A DNA stretch of 64,000 nt from Pararhodobacter sp. (GCF_034676545.1 NZ_JAUCBZ010000015.1:589001-653000), one strand, 5' to 3'; shown: positions 25,988-35,143, numbered from the stretch's first letter. A program made the numbers and translations. The notes: generated by a model not told the origin, from the sequence alone.

Positions 25988-27061
25988 TTACTCGGACCCC
26001 AGCTCGGTCAGCATTCTGCCAACCAACTGCGCTGTATAATCGACTATCGGAACAATGCGACCGTAATTGAGCCTGGTCGGGCCAATAACACCCACCGCAC
26101 CGATGATCTTGCTTTCGGAGTTCATATAGGGAGAAACGACCAGAGTGGAACCCGATAGTGAAAAAAGCTTGTTTTCTGCCCCGATGAAAATGCGCACCCC
26201 CTCGCCGCGCTCCGTCAAATCAAGCACTTCGGCGATATCTCGCTTGCGTTCAAGGTCATCAAAGAGTTCGCGGATCTTGATAAGGCTGTCTGCGTCGGCC
26301 TGTTCCAGGAGATTGGCGCGACCCCGAACGATCAAACGTTCGGTTTGCTCACCCTCATCCTCCCAAATGGCCATGCCCCGTTCGACAAGATCGCCGGCAA
26401 TCGAATCAATTTCCTGCCGACGCTTTGCGATTTCCTTTCTGAGTCGTGTCCGCAATTCGGAGAGAGTCAGACCGCTGGCAAAGGCATTGATGAAATTGAC
26501 CGCTTCGCGCAAGGACGATGGCAGCAGGCCGTGCGGCGGGCGAAAAATGCGATTCTCGACCTGACCGTCTGCAAACACCAAGACGACGAGCGCGCGGTCA
26601 GGGGCGATCGGGACAAATTCTATGTGTCGGATCGGGGCTTCGTGTTTTGGCGTCAGCACCAGACTGGCGCCTTTTGTGATCAAGGACAGGGCATTGCCGA
26701 CGTTGTCCAACATCGATGCCACCCCATGCTCGTTGCTCATGCGCGTGGCTTCGAGTTTCTCGCGATCATTGGCCGTCACCGGATCGATCTCTAGCAGCGC
26801 ATCGACGAACAACCGCAAGCCGGTTTGCGTCGGAACGCGCCCGGCCGAGGTATGAGGGCTCTGCAGCAGCCCCATGAATTCGAGATCTTGCATGACGTTT
26901 CGAATCGTCGCGGCAGACACGTTTTCGCTGAAATCGCGGGTCAAACTGCGCGAGCCAACGGGTGCTCCGGTTTGCAAATAGGATTCAACAACACGTCGAA
27001 ACACTTCGCGCGTTCTGTCATTCAGATCTCTCATGATCGGATTATGTGCGGCAGTGGACAT
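25988..27061 (-). CDS. hrcA: Heat-inducible transcription repressor HrcA
   Basis: The 357-aa product has the N-terminal winged helix (RTREVFRRVVESYLQTGAPVGSRSL, then ATIRNVMQDLEFMGLLQSPHTSAGRVPT) and the GAF-like dimerisation domain. HrcA represses groESL through CIRCE operators. ATG 27061 (MSTAAHNPIMRDL) gives normal length; the longer frame to 27490 is antisense to rph. I found no CIRCE element in the 91-base hrcA/rph gap, so any autoregulation is not visible here. Confidence 0.95.
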   Translation of the reverse strand: MSTAAHNPIMRDLNDRTREVFRRVVESYLQTGAPVGSRSLTRDFSENVSAATIRNVMQDLEFMGLLQSPHTSAGRVPTQTGLRLFVDALLEIDPVTANDREKLEATRMSNEHGVASMLDNVGNALSLITKGASLVLTPKHEAPIRHIEFVPIAPDRALVVLVFADGQVENRIFRPPHGLLPSSLREAVNFINAFASGLTLSELRTRLRKEIAKRRQEIDSIAGDLVERGMAIWEDEGEQTERLIVRGRANLLEQADADSLIKIRELFDDLERKRDIAEVLDLTERGEGVRIFIGAENKLFSLSGSTLVVSPYMNSESKIIGAVGVIGPTRLNYGRIVPIVDYTAQLVGRMLTELGSE

Positions 27062-27152
27062 TGGCGACCGTGTGTGATTCGGATTTCTGATCCGGTTGCA
27101 ACAAAGCGCTGAGCGCGTGTATCTGGACATATAAACAGAAAAGGATCCAGAC

Positions 27153-27863
27153 ATGCGCCCCTCTGGTAGACACTTAGACGAAATGCGGTCGGTTTCAATT
27201 GAAACCGGCGTTATGAAGCACGCGGAAGGCTCTTGCCTGATCAAAGTCGGGAGCACGCAGGTCTTGTGCTCGGCCTCGGTAGAGGACCGGACGCCGCCGT
27301 TTTTGCGCAACACCGGACTTGGTTGGGTTACCGCAGAATACGGCATGTTGCCGCGCGCGACCAATACCCGCAACCGTCGCGAGGCGGCCCTGGGCAAACA
27401 GGGCGGAAGAACTGTTGAAATACAAAGGCTTATAGGTCGATCACTTCGGGCTGGCGTTGATCGCTCGGCCTTGGGTGAGCGGCAGATCACGATTGACTGC
27501 GACGTCCTTCAGGCGGACGGCGGAACACGCTGCGCGGCGATCACCGGTGGTTGGATTGCGCTGCGGCTGGCTGTGAACACCTTGATGAAGGCCGGCCTGA
27601 TCACGTCGGATCCGATTATTGGCCATGTTTGTGCAATCTCCTGTGGGATCTACGCAGGCCAGCCGGTACTCGATCTCGATTATAGTGAAGACAGTGCAGC
27701 CGGGGTCGATGGCAATTTTGTCATGCTTGGTGATACCAAGATGATTGAATTGCAGATGTCGGGTGAATCGACGGTCTTTGGGCGCGGTGAGTTGAATTCG
27801 ATGCTGGATCTCGCGGAAAAAGGGGTGCGTGAGCTTATCGCCGCACAGAAGGCGGCCTTATGA
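27153..27863 (+). CDS. rph: Ribonuclease PH
   Basis: The 236-aa product is a phosphorolytic 3'-5' exoribonuclease that trims tRNA 3' ends. It starts MRPSGRHLDEMRSVSIETG and contains GWVTAEYGMLPRATNTRNRREA, IGRSLRAGVD and LGERQITIDCDVLQADGGTRCAAITG. ATG follows AAAAGGA. It overlaps rdgB by ATGA. Divergent from hrcA, the usual arrangement. Confidence 0.97.
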   Translation: MRPSGRHLDEMRSVSIETGVMKHAEGSCLIKVGSTQVLCSASVEDRTPPFLRNTGLGWVTAEYGMLPRATNTRNRREAALGKQGGRTVEIQRLIGRSLRAGVDRSALGERQITIDCDVLQADGGTRCAAITGGWIALRLAVNTLMKAGLITSDPIIGHVCAISCGIYAGQPVLDLDYSEDSAAGVDGNFVMLGDTKMIELQMSGESTVFGRGELNSMLDLAEKGVRELIAAQKAAL

Positions 27864-28471
27864 GTCGGAAATTTTCGGATACGTCTTTGCTTTTTGCGAC
27901 GCATAACCACGGTAAGCTGGTTGAAATGCGTGACTTGTTGCGGGATCGCGGGATCGACGTTGTTTCCGCCGCAGAGAAGAGCTTGCCAGAACCGCAAGAA
28001 ACGGAGTCAAGTTTCGTTGGGAATGCGCGGATCAAGGCTCATGCGGCAGCGAAGGCGACGGGATTGGTCGCCTTGGCTGATGATAGTGGCTTGTGTGTAG
28101 ACGCGCTGCATGGCGCGCCGGGGGTGTACACCGCAGATTGGGCCGAGGGGCCAGACGGGCGCGATTTTGATCGCGCCATGACCAGAACCCATGGCGAATT
28201 GATTGAAGCCGGGGCGAAAGAACCATGGTCAGCTGAATTTGTCAGCGTCCTTGTGCTGGCTTGGCCAGACGGCCACGACGAGGTTTTTGAAGGAAATGTT
28301 ACCGGTCGTCTTGTGTGGCCAACAAGGGGTCAGCATGGCCATGGTTATGACCCAATGTTCGTTCCTGATGGGGCGTCAATTACATTTGCCGAGATGTCCG
28401 GAGTGGAAAAGAACAAGATCAGTCACCGATCTCGTGCCCTGTCGGCGCTGATTGATGCGTGTTTCACGTGA
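27860..28471 (+). CDS. rdgB: XTP/dITP pyrophosphatase
   Basis: The 203-aa product removes non-canonical purine nucleotides such as ITP and XTP. It contains LLFATHNHGKLVEM, the SFVGNARIKAHAAAKATG motif, and GLVALADDSGLCVDALHGAPGVYTADWAEG. The final codons TGT TTC ACG TGA lie within a perfect parS site, so its C-terminal Cys-Phe-Thr is fixed by the centromere sequence. Coupled to rph upstream and overlapping hemW by 13 bases. Confidence 0.96.
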   Translation: MSRKFSDTSLLFATHNHGKLVEMRDLLRDRGIDVVSAAEKSLPEPQETESSFVGNARIKAHAAAKATGLVALADDSGLCVDALHGAPGVYTADWAEGPDGRDFDRAMTRTHGELIEAGAKEPWSAEFVSVLVLAWPDGHDEVFEGNVTGRLVWPTRGQHGHGYDPMFVPDGASITFAEMSGVEKNKISHRSRALSALIDACFT

Positions 28472-29643
28472 AACATCGAAATCAACAAGCTACAGAAGAT
28501 TGGCAGAGCGGCGGCTTTGGGTTGTATGTCCATTGGCCGTTTTGCGCGTCAAAATGTCCATATTGCGATTTCAACAGCCATGTTTCCAATAGCATTCGCC
28601 ATTCAGCATGGCGCGATGCCTATGTGATGGAGATCCGGCGCCTGGCTGCAATGACGCAAGGGCGAATCCTGGATTCGATTTTTTTTGGCGGCGGGACGCC
28701 TTCGACAATGGAGCCCGAAACAACTGCTGCGATAATTGATGAAGCAAGGCGGGCTTGGCCAACGAGAAACAATCTGGAGGTAACGCTAGAGGCAAATCCG
28801 ACGTCGGTTGATCTAGCAAAGTTCCAGGCCTTCTCAGAGGCAGGGGTCAATCGGCTGTCATTGGGAATACAGGCGTTAAACGATATAGACTTGCGGATGC
28901 TCGGAAGGCGCCACTCGACGGCCGACGCTATTCGGGCTTGGGAAGTGGCAAAGACAGTCTTTGAGCGATCCAGTTTTGATCTCATTTATGCACGGCAGCA
29001 TCAAACCTTGGATCAGTGGAAAACCGAGCTCAGACAAGCTCTGTCGCTCGATCCGACGCATTTGTCGCTCTATCAATTAACCATCGAAGAAGGTACCGCA
29101 TTTGGAGACAGGTATCGCTTGGGCAAATTACCCGGATTGCCGGGAGGCGACGCCGGTGCGGACTTGTATGAGGCTACACAAGAGTTATGCGCGGAATTTG
29201 CTTTGAACGCCTACGAAATCTCAAATCATGCAAAAGCATCTGAGGAATCACGCCACAATCTGATTTATTGGCGGTACGGAGATTACATAGGGGTGGGTCC
29301 CGGTGCACACGGCAGGCTAACGGTGAACCAAGAAAAGCTGGCTTTCGAAGCTGCCAAGGCACCGCAAACGTGGCTAAACTCGGTCTTGGAAGGGTCGTTA
29401 TCGCATGAGAGCCGTGAGGTCCTTAGCGGTCGGGACCAGGCCACTGAGTATTTGATGATGAGTCTGCGTCTACGTGAGGGCGCAAACATAGCAAGATGGA
29501 TGCGTTTGGGTGGGTATGACGTCGAACCCGCGGCAATGACAGAGCTTACAGAGCAGGGTTTCCTCTGGCGCGTCGAAAATCGCATCGGTACGACAGAAAG
29601 CGGTCGGCAGATTCTAAATGCCCTGCTGGCAGCACTATTGTAA
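28459..29643 (+). CDS. hemW: Radical SAM heme chaperone HemW
   Basis: The 394-aa product has the radical SAM cluster motif WPFCASKCPYCDFNSH and is the coproporphyrinogen-oxidase-like HemW, which binds heme and hands it to respiratory proteins rather than acting as HemN. FFGGGTPSTM and RLSLGIQALND are conserved. Start is uncertain: GTG 28459 (MFHVKHRN) or GTG 28468 (MKHRN), both inside the parS site. No clear ribosome binding site, so translation probably depends on coupling with rdgB. Confidence 0.93.
   Translation: MFHVKHRNQQATEDWQSGGFGLYVHWPFCASKCPYCDFNSHVSNSIRHSAWRDAYVMEIRRLAAMTQGRILDSIFFGGGTPSTMEPETTAAIIDEARRAWPTRNNLEVTLEANPTSVDLAKFQAFSEAGVNRLSLGIQALNDIDLRMLGRRHSTADAIRAWEVAKTVFERSSFDLIYARQHQTLDQWKTELRQALSLDPTHLSLYQLTIEEGTAFGDRYRLGKLPGLPGGDAGADLYEATQELCAEFALNAYEISNHAKASEESRHNLIYWRYGDYIGVGPGAHGRLTVNQEKLAFEAAKAPQTWLNSVLEGSLSHESREVLSGRDQATEYLMMSLRLREGANIARWMRLGGYDVEPAAMTELTEQGFLWRVENRIGTTESGRQILNALLAALL
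28460..28475. promoter_or_regulatory. parS: parS centromere site, perfect match
   Basis: TGTTTCACGTGAAACA is identical to the widely conserved ParB-binding parS 16-mer, a perfect palindrome. It spans the end of rdgB and the start of hemW, 1.2 kb from the end of parB and about 8 kb from the proposed origin. ParB loads here and spreads; ParA then moves the origin region. Confidence 0.93.
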
Positions 29644-29648
29644 TCGCC

Positions 29649-30551
29649 CTATCGCACCGACGACAGAAGTTGGCAAAGTTGATCGAGCTGGTCCAAGGTA
29701 TCGTACCGTATCGTCATTTGGCCTTCACCCCCTGCACGATGATCAATCACAACGCTCATACCAAGATTGGCGGACAAATCCTCTTGTAGCGCACGCGTGT
29801 CGGCATCTTTCTCGCGATTGTCGGCATTTCCTCTGCGTTTGGTATGCGAAACCTTGCGCGCCAAATCTTCGGTTTCTCGCACCGAAAGTCCTTTGCCGAT
29901 GACGCGAAGGGCCAGCTCAGTTGGATTCTCGGCAGTAACAAGCGCTCGTGCATGGCCCGCTGACAGGGTTCCAGCAATCACCATATTCCGAACATCATCT
30001 GGAAGATTCAAGAGCCGTAAGAGGTTAGCGATGTGGCTTCGGCTCTTCCCCAGGGCCTCAGCAACCATTTCCTGTGTGTGACCAAATCGATCGATCAGTT
30101 GACGATAACCTGTGGCCTCCTCGATTGCATTCAACCCCTCCCGCTGGATGTTCTCAACAATAGCCACCTCGAGCATTTCCTGATCTGAGAAAGCGCGAAC
30201 GATTGCTGGAACAGTTGTCAGTTGCGCCAATTGCGCAGCGCGCCAACGACGTTCTCCTGCAACAATCTCGAATGACCCATTGTGATCAGCAGAGGGCCGA
30301 ACGACCATCGGTTGCAGAATACCCTTTTCGCGGATTGATTCTGAAAGTTCTCTTAGAGAAGAGTCATCAAAGCTACGCCTCGGCTGCCCTGGGTTCGGGA
30401 CAATTGATTCTACAGGAAGATACTGGAGATCAGAACGAGTTTGCTCGCGCCTCTCCACTGACTCATTGTTTGGCGCGTCAATTCCAATATCAGCCATCAA
30501 AGCCGATAAGCCTCGTCCCAAGCCCCGGCGTTCAGATTTTCGATCAGCCAT
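29649..30551 (-). CDS. parB: Chromosome partitioning protein ParB
   Basis: The 300-aa product begins RRGLGRGLSALMADIG, the ParA-interacting segment. The CTP-binding domain follows (IVPNPGQPRRSF, GERRWRAAQLA, ENIQREGLNAIEEA), then the helix-turn-helix for parS (ALGKSRSHIANLLRLLNLPDDV) and a C-terminal dimerisation region. ATG 30551 overlaps the end of parA by 8 bases; the longer frame is not family-like. The gene converges on hemW with a 5-base gap. Confidence 0.97.
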   Translation of the reverse strand: MADRKSERRGLGRGLSALMADIGIDAPNNESVERREQTRSDLQYLPVESIVPNPGQPRRSFDDSSLRELSESIREKGILQPMVVRPSADHNGSFEIVAGERRWRAAQLAQLTTVPAIVRAFSDQEMLEVAIVENIQREGLNAIEEATGYRQLIDRFGHTQEMVAEALGKSRSHIANLLRLLNLPDDVRNMVIAGTLSAGHARALVTAENPTELALRVIGKGLSVRETEDLARKVSHTKRRGNADNREKDADTRALQEDLSANLGMSVVIDHRAGGEGQMTIRYDTLDQLDQLCQLLSSVR

Positions 30552-31341
30552 GCGCAAGCTCCTCCGGAAGGTCATGATTGTTTGCGAGAAACTCTCGCGA
30601 AAACGCCCTATATGCGACGGAACCCTTGGAGGCTGAATCATACGCTAGTGCAGGAATTGCGTAGGATGGAGCTTCGCTAAGTCTTACATTTCGGGGAATA
30701 ACGGTTTGGTATACGAGGCCACCAAGCGTGTCGCGCGCGTCTTTCTCGACTTGTTGCGATAGGTTGTTTCGTTGATCGTGCATCGTCAACAAAACGCCCT
30801 CGACTCTCAGAGAGGAATTTGCCGTTTCGCGGATTTCGCGGATCGTCAGCATCAGTTGAGATAGGCCCTCAAGCGCAAAAAACTCGCTTTGGAGCGGAAT
30901 CAACACCGAATGAGCAGCGACCAGTGCGTTAACAGTTAGCAGATTTAAGGAGGGTGGGCAGTCAATTAGCACATAGTCAAAGAGAAACTGCTTCAAGCTA
31001 GCGCTTTCGAGGGAATCCTTGAGTAGAAAGCTACGCTTGTTCACGTTGTGTAGTTGAATGTCGGACGATGACAGTTCCGTTGTCGACGGCATTATATGCA
31101 CGCGCTCCGTTGCCGTCTTCACGACGACACTTGCTGGGTCTGCTTCCCCCAGAAGCAAATCGTAGATAGTTGTGGAGCGCTGATCGAGACCAACACCAAA
31201 GCCTGTAGAAGCGTTCCCTTGAGGGTCCATATCGATCACGAGAACCTTGCGACCAACCTCTGCAAGACCGGCCGCCAAGTTTATGGCCGTCGTCGTTTTG
31301 GCGACACCGCCTTTTTGGTTTGCTATCGCAACGATCTTCAT
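30544..31341 (-). CDS. parA: Chromosome partitioning ATPase ParA
   Basis: The 265-aa product has the deviant Walker A IANQKGGVAKTTTAINLA at its N-terminus, Walker A' VIDMDPQGNASTGFG, and Walker B YVLIDCPPSLNLLTVNAL, the chromosomal ParA/Soj pattern. It binds DNA non-specifically with ATP and pulls ParB-parS complexes. ATG 31341 overlaps the rsmG stop by ATGA. Transcribed in the operon mnmE-mnmG-rsmG-parA-parB. Confidence 0.97.
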   Translation of the reverse strand: MKIVAIANQKGGVAKTTTAINLAAGLAEVGRKVLVIDMDPQGNASTGFGVGLDQRSTTIYDLLLGEADPASVVVKTATERVHIMPSTTELSSSDIQLHNVNKRSFLLKDSLESASLKQFLFDYVLIDCPPSLNLLTVNALVAAHSVLIPLQSEFFALEGLSQLMLTIREIRETANSSLRVEGVLLTMHDQRNNLSQQVEKDARDTLGGLVYQTVIPRNVRLSEAPSYAIPALAYDSASKGSVAYRAFSREFLANNHDLPEELAHG

Positions 31342-31979
31342 TCGATCACGCCCTTCGGCTTTATGTTTGTAACCCTCAAAATCCTGGAAGCAGTGTCGAC
31401 GACGCTTTCTAGGGCCTCTGCGTTGAAGTGCCATGAACGTCTCGCCTGTTCAACCTCTGCCTCGAAGTTTCGACCTTTGTGCAACAACGCAGTACCATTT
31501 GAAGAAACATGGCGAAAAACGAGCGGCAACAACAGCTCCAGCGGCGCCAATGCGCGTGCAGAAACGACATTTGCGTCGCACCGTTCAGCTTCGTCAATAC
31601 GTGCACGAACGACAGAAACATTGAGCGAATATTTCTGGGACTTCAATTTCAGAAACGCGGCCTTCCTTGCATCTGATTCGATCAAGGTGACGCTGGTCTC
31701 CGGCGAGATCTCTCGCAATAGAATCGCGACCACCAAGCCAGGAAGCCCGCCTCCGGACCCAAGGTCGCACCATTTTGGTCCTGGTCCCGGCGATAAGTTG
31801 ACGAGCTGGGCCGAATCCAAAACATGCCTGTTCCAAACGTCGACAAGGGAATTGGGAGCAACAAGATTTATCGACTTTGACCAGGTAGCCAAATCCTCAG
31901 CAAACGACCGAAGGTCATCGATTGTTTCACGTGAAACTCTGAGGCATTCTAATCCCTGTCTTTCATCCAATTGACGCAT
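31338..31979 (-). CDS. rsmG: 16S rRNA (guanine527-N7)-methyltransferase RsmG
   Basis: The 213-aa product methylates G527 of 16S rRNA. SAM motif I is KWCDLGSGGGLPGLVVAIL; VTLIESDARKAAFLKLKSQ and VVSARALAPLELLL follow. The N-terminal VSRET peptide is encoded by a near-perfect parS at 31923-31938. The start overlaps the mnmG end by 17 bases. This is the former gidB of the classic gidA-gidB-parA-parB cluster. Confidence 0.96.
   Translation of the reverse strand: MRQLDERQGLECLRVSRETIDDLRSFAEDLATWSKSINLVAPNSLVDVWNRHVLDSAQLVNLSPGPGPKWCDLGSGGGLPGLVVAILLREISPETSVTLIESDARKAAFLKLKSQKYSLNVSVVRARIDEAERCDANVVSARALAPLELLLPLVFRHVSSNGTALLHKGRNFEAEVEQARRSWHFNAEALESVVDTASRILRVTNIKPKGVIE
31923..31938. promoter_or_regulatory. 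parS: parS site, 15 of 16 bases, inside rsmG
   Basis: TGTTTCACGTGAAACT differs from consensus only in the last base. It lies in the rsmG coding sequence and encodes the VSRET peptide on the minus strand. Lying 3.5 kb from the perfect site, it is very likely a second functional ParB loading site. Confidence 0.82.
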
Positions 31980-33834
31980 TTCCGCCTCGATTCTGATTTC
32001 GTAGCCTTGAAAGAAGAAGAATCATCCCGGTGGGTGTCATTCCTTCAATCCTTCCGGCTTGTTCCAAAGTCTGTGGGCGGATTCGGTTAAGTTTGTCCCT
32101 GAGTTCATTTGAGAGCGACGGAAGTCGCGAATAGTCAAAAGAAGTCGGAATGATGAGTTGTTTCTCTTTAGCCAAAGCGGCGGTTTCGCGCAAATGGCGG
32201 TCTACATAGGGCTTATAGAACGCTTCCTTCCTCAATTGTTCGAGATCAACTTTCTCTATGTGAGAACTTAAACCAAGATGATCTGCAACGCTTTCAGGTT
32301 TAGTATCTACCAACCCGAGCGCTTGATACAGGTTTCGTTTCGACCCGTCTTTCGTTCGCGGCAATCCGATTTTTTCCGACACTGCATCGGTTACGATTTC
32401 GCCCTCGAGAACGCCGCGGAGCGCAGAAAGCCGGCGCTTCTTATTCTCATATTGAGATCTTCGGGCATCGGATATAAAGGCCTGCGCTATTGCAACTGGC
32501 GTGAGTCGTTCGTCGGCGTTATCGGCCCTCAAAGAAAGCCTATATTCGGCTCTCGACGTGAACATTCGATAGGGTTCTGACACGCCTTTGGTAATCAGGT
32601 CATCGATCATCACGCCGATATAGCTCTGCGATCTGTCGAACTTGATATCGTCCAAATCGTTGGCTTTTGCCGCGGCATTCAAACCCGCAACGAGGCCCTG
32701 AGCAGCCGCTTCCTCGTATCCAGTCGTTCCATTGATCTGACCCGCGAAGAATAGGCCTTCCAATCCCCGAACCGAAAGATCGCGATTGAGTACTCTTGGG
32801 TCTATATAATCGTACTCGATGGCATATCCGAAGTGCTTGATTACAACATTTTTCAAGCCTGGAATGGTTCTCAGGAATTGGTCCTGAATATCGCGCGGCA
32901 GTGACGTCGAAATGCCGTTGGGGTAAACAGTATCATCGTCAATCCCCTCCGGTTCGAGGAATATGTTGTGTGACTCCTTGTCCTCAAACCGCGTAATCTT
33001 GTCTTCAACCGAAGGGCAATACCTAGGTCCAACACCAACGATATTCCCCGCACGCATCGCCGATAGATGCAGGTTCTCGCGAATGATGTCATGTGTTTCC
33101 GCAACTGTATTAGTGACGCCGCAGGCGATCTGCGGCGCGATCGGCTTGGTATTCAAAAAGGACAACATTGATGGTTTGACGTCCGCAAATTGCGCGCCGA
33201 TCAAATCCCAATCTATCGACTTTCCGCTCAAACGAGCAGGGGTTCCGGTTTTTAGCCGCCCCAACCCCAAATCAAAGGAGCCAATTCTTTCAGCGAGTTT
33301 AGTCGATGCTTTGGAACCTCGTCGACCCGCCTCAATACGCTCATCGCCTATGTGGATTACGCCGCGCAAGAACGTACCTGTCGTCAGGATTGTTGCAAAA
33401 GACCGCACCTCCGAGGCGTCCGCGAGAATGACACCTGTTATGGTTTCGTTCGAAACAATCAGATCAACGACCTCGCCTTCGATTACCGTGAGGTTTTCTT
33501 GCCGCTCAACGTATTGCGTCGAAAACTGCGCATAGCGCTTGCGGTCCGTCTGTGTTCTGGGGCCCTGAACGGCAGCACCGCGTGATGCGTTCAGAAGCCT
33601 GAACTGAATTCCCGCATAGTCACCAGCAAGTGCCATCATACCATCTAATGCGTCAATTTCCCGCACCAGATGCCCCTTCCCGATGCCCCCTATCGCCGGG
33701 TTACAAGACATCACACCGATATCGTTTCTGCTGAACGTTATCAGTGCCGTTTTCGCACCTCGCCGCGCAGCCGCTAAAGCTGCTTCGACCCCCGCGTGAC
33801 CGGCTCCGACGACAATGACATCAAAATGTTTCAC
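31963..33834 (-). CDS. mnmG: tRNA modification enzyme MnmG (GidA)
   Basis: The 623-aa FAD protein works with MnmE to put carboxymethylaminomethyl on U34 of certain tRNAs. The FAD loop is VIVVGAGHAGVEAALAAARRGAKTAL, with SCNPAIGGIGKGHLVREIDALDG and GLFFAGQINGTTGYEEAAAQG downstream. GTG start at 33834, which falls inside a parS-like sequence; no upstream ATG fits. It overlaps rsmG by 17 bases and follows mnmE after 12. Confidence 0.97.
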   Translation of the reverse strand: MKHFDVIVVGAGHAGVEAALAAARRGAKTALITFSRNDIGVMSCNPAIGGIGKGHLVREIDALDGMMALAGDYAGIQFRLLNASRGAAVQGPRTQTDRKRYAQFSTQYVERQENLTVIEGEVVDLIVSNETITGVILADASEVRSFATILTTGTFLRGVIHIGDERIEAGRRGSKASTKLAERIGSFDLGLGRLKTGTPARLSGKSIDWDLIGAQFADVKPSMLSFLNTKPIAPQIACGVTNTVAETHDIIRENLHLSAMRAGNIVGVGPRYCPSVEDKITRFEDKESHNIFLEPEGIDDDTVYPNGISTSLPRDIQDQFLRTIPGLKNVVIKHFGYAIEYDYIDPRVLNRDLSVRGLEGLFFAGQINGTTGYEEAAAQGLVAGLNAAAKANDLDDIKFDRSQSYIGVMIDDLITKGVSEPYRMFTSRAEYRLSLRADNADERLTPVAIAQAFISDARRSQYENKKRRLSALRGVLEGEIVTDAVSEKIGLPRTKDGSKRNLYQALGLVDTKPESVADHLGLSSHIEKVDLEQLRKEAFYKPYVDRHLRETAALAKEKQLIIPTSFDYSRLPSLSNELRDKLNRIRPQTLEQAGRIEGMTPTGMILLLSRLRNQNRGGNASIG

Positions 33835-33842
33835 GTAAAACG
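33827..33842. promoter_or_regulatory. Degenerate parS-like site at the mnmG start
   Basis: TGTTTCACGTAAAACG matches parS at 14 of 16 positions, with the left half intact. It covers the GTG start of mnmG. It could be a weak ParB site or a decaying one. Confidence 0.5.
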
Positions 33843-33846
33843 CTCT

Positions 33847-35127
33847 CTACTTCCCGATACAAAAAGACGAGAAAATCCGGCCCAAGACATCTTCGACATC
33901 CACCCGGCCCACAATCCCGTCCAAACAGCGCAGCGCAGCGCGCAGATCTTCACTCGCCAGTTCCCATGAATTTGCCGTCGGAGTCAAACTCCGCTGCGAG
34001 TCCACCAAGAACTTCAGAGCCCTCGAAAGCTTATCAAAATGACGTTCGCGAATAAAGATGGAGGATCCCTTCACACGCTCACCCAACCTCACTTCAATTT
34101 CCGCCAACAGACGGGGTATCCCCTCACCCGTTATCGCCGAAATCCCTGGCAAGCCCCAAACATCTGACTTGGACAAGAGTACTATATCGTCGGGACTACA
34201 GCCCTGCGGTTCGTCTTGCGGGGATGACTTCAGGAAAATGCGCAAATCCGCACCGCGCGCGCGCGCGGTCCCTCGTTCTATACCGACACGTTCGATCTCA
34301 TCCTGCGTCTCTCGCAACCCTGCCGTGTCGATCAATGTGACCGCCATCCCGGCAATATCCATCCGGACCTCGATCACATCCCTCGTCGTCCCGGCCCGCT
34401 CCGAAGTAATTGCCGCGTCCCGGCCGGCAAGCGCGTTAAGCAATGTTGATTTTCCGGCGTTCACGCGCCCAACAATCGCAACCTCAAATCCATCTCGAAC
34501 GGATTCGGAAGCACGGCGACCATCGATCTGCTCACGCAAACTGGTGGAAACACGCGCAAGCGGGGCTTCCACATACGCCAGTAATTCACCGGGAATTTCC
34601 TCGTCCGAGAAATCCATCGCCGCCTCAATCATCGCCAAGGCCTGCAACAAATCCTCGCGCCATTGGTCAACGATGCGCCCTGCGCTTCCGTCAAGCACCC
34701 GCATCGCCTGCTTTCTCTGTCCGTCCGTTTCCGCGTCAATCAGATCCGCCAAGCCTTCGACTTCCGTCAAATCCATCCGCCCGTTCAGGAACGCACGTCG
34801 CGTAAACTCACCAGGTTCCGCGGTCCTTACTCCGTCAATTGCCAGACAAGCCCCGAGCATCGAGGCAACCACGGCTACGCTGCCATGTATTTGAAACTCG
34901 CAGGTTTTTTCGCCAGTAAAACTGCGGCCGTCCTCGAACACCAGAACCAAGGCTTGATCAATCATATCACCATGCGCATCGCGCAAGGTCATCAACTGCG
35001 CCTGCCGAGGTTCCGGGACCCGCCCAGCGAGGGCATGACAAACGTGCCACGCCAGATCACCCGATACCCGGATGATTGCAACACCCGCCCGCCCCCGCGC
35101 AGTGGCAAGGGCAACAATCGTCTCCAT
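33847..35127 (-). CDS. mnmE: tRNA modification GTPase MnmE (TrmE)
   Basis: The 426-aa product is the GTPase partner of MnmG. The N-terminal folate-binding domain starts METIVALATARGRAGVAIIRVSG; the G domain has VGRVNAGKSTLLNALAGRDAAITSERAGTTRD and LIDTAGLRE; the protein ends with the conserved CIGK, whose Cys is needed for modification. Starts 16 bases after rho ends, so likely one transcript from rho. Confidence 0.97.
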   Translation of the reverse strand: METIVALATARGRAGVAIIRVSGDLAWHVCHALAGRVPEPRQAQLMTLRDAHGDMIDQALVLVFEDGRSFTGEKTCEFQIHGSVAVVASMLGACLAIDGVRTAEPGEFTRRAFLNGRMDLTEVEGLADLIDAETDGQRKQAMRVLDGSAGRIVDQWREDLLQALAMIEAAMDFSDEEIPGELLAYVEAPLARVSTSLREQIDGRRASESVRDGFEVAIVGRVNAGKSTLLNALAGRDAAITSERAGTTRDVIEVRMDIAGMAVTLIDTAGLRETQDEIERVGIERGTARARGADLRIFLKSSPQDEPQGCSPDDIVLLSKSDVWGLPGISAITGEGIPRLLAEIEVRLGERVKGSSIFIRERHFDKLSRALKFLVDSQRSLTPTANSWELASEDLRAALRCLDGIVGRVDVEDVLGRIFSSFCIGK

Positions 35128-35143
35128 CCCGGTTGCCTCCGCG

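Noticed and set aside
27062..27152. CIRCE operator expected near hrcA
   Set aside because: No TTAGCACTC-N9-GAGTGCTAA-like repeat is present in the hrcA/rph gap.
26000..27490. Long hrcA frame to 27490
   Set aside because: The extension is antisense to rph and has no winged-helix character.
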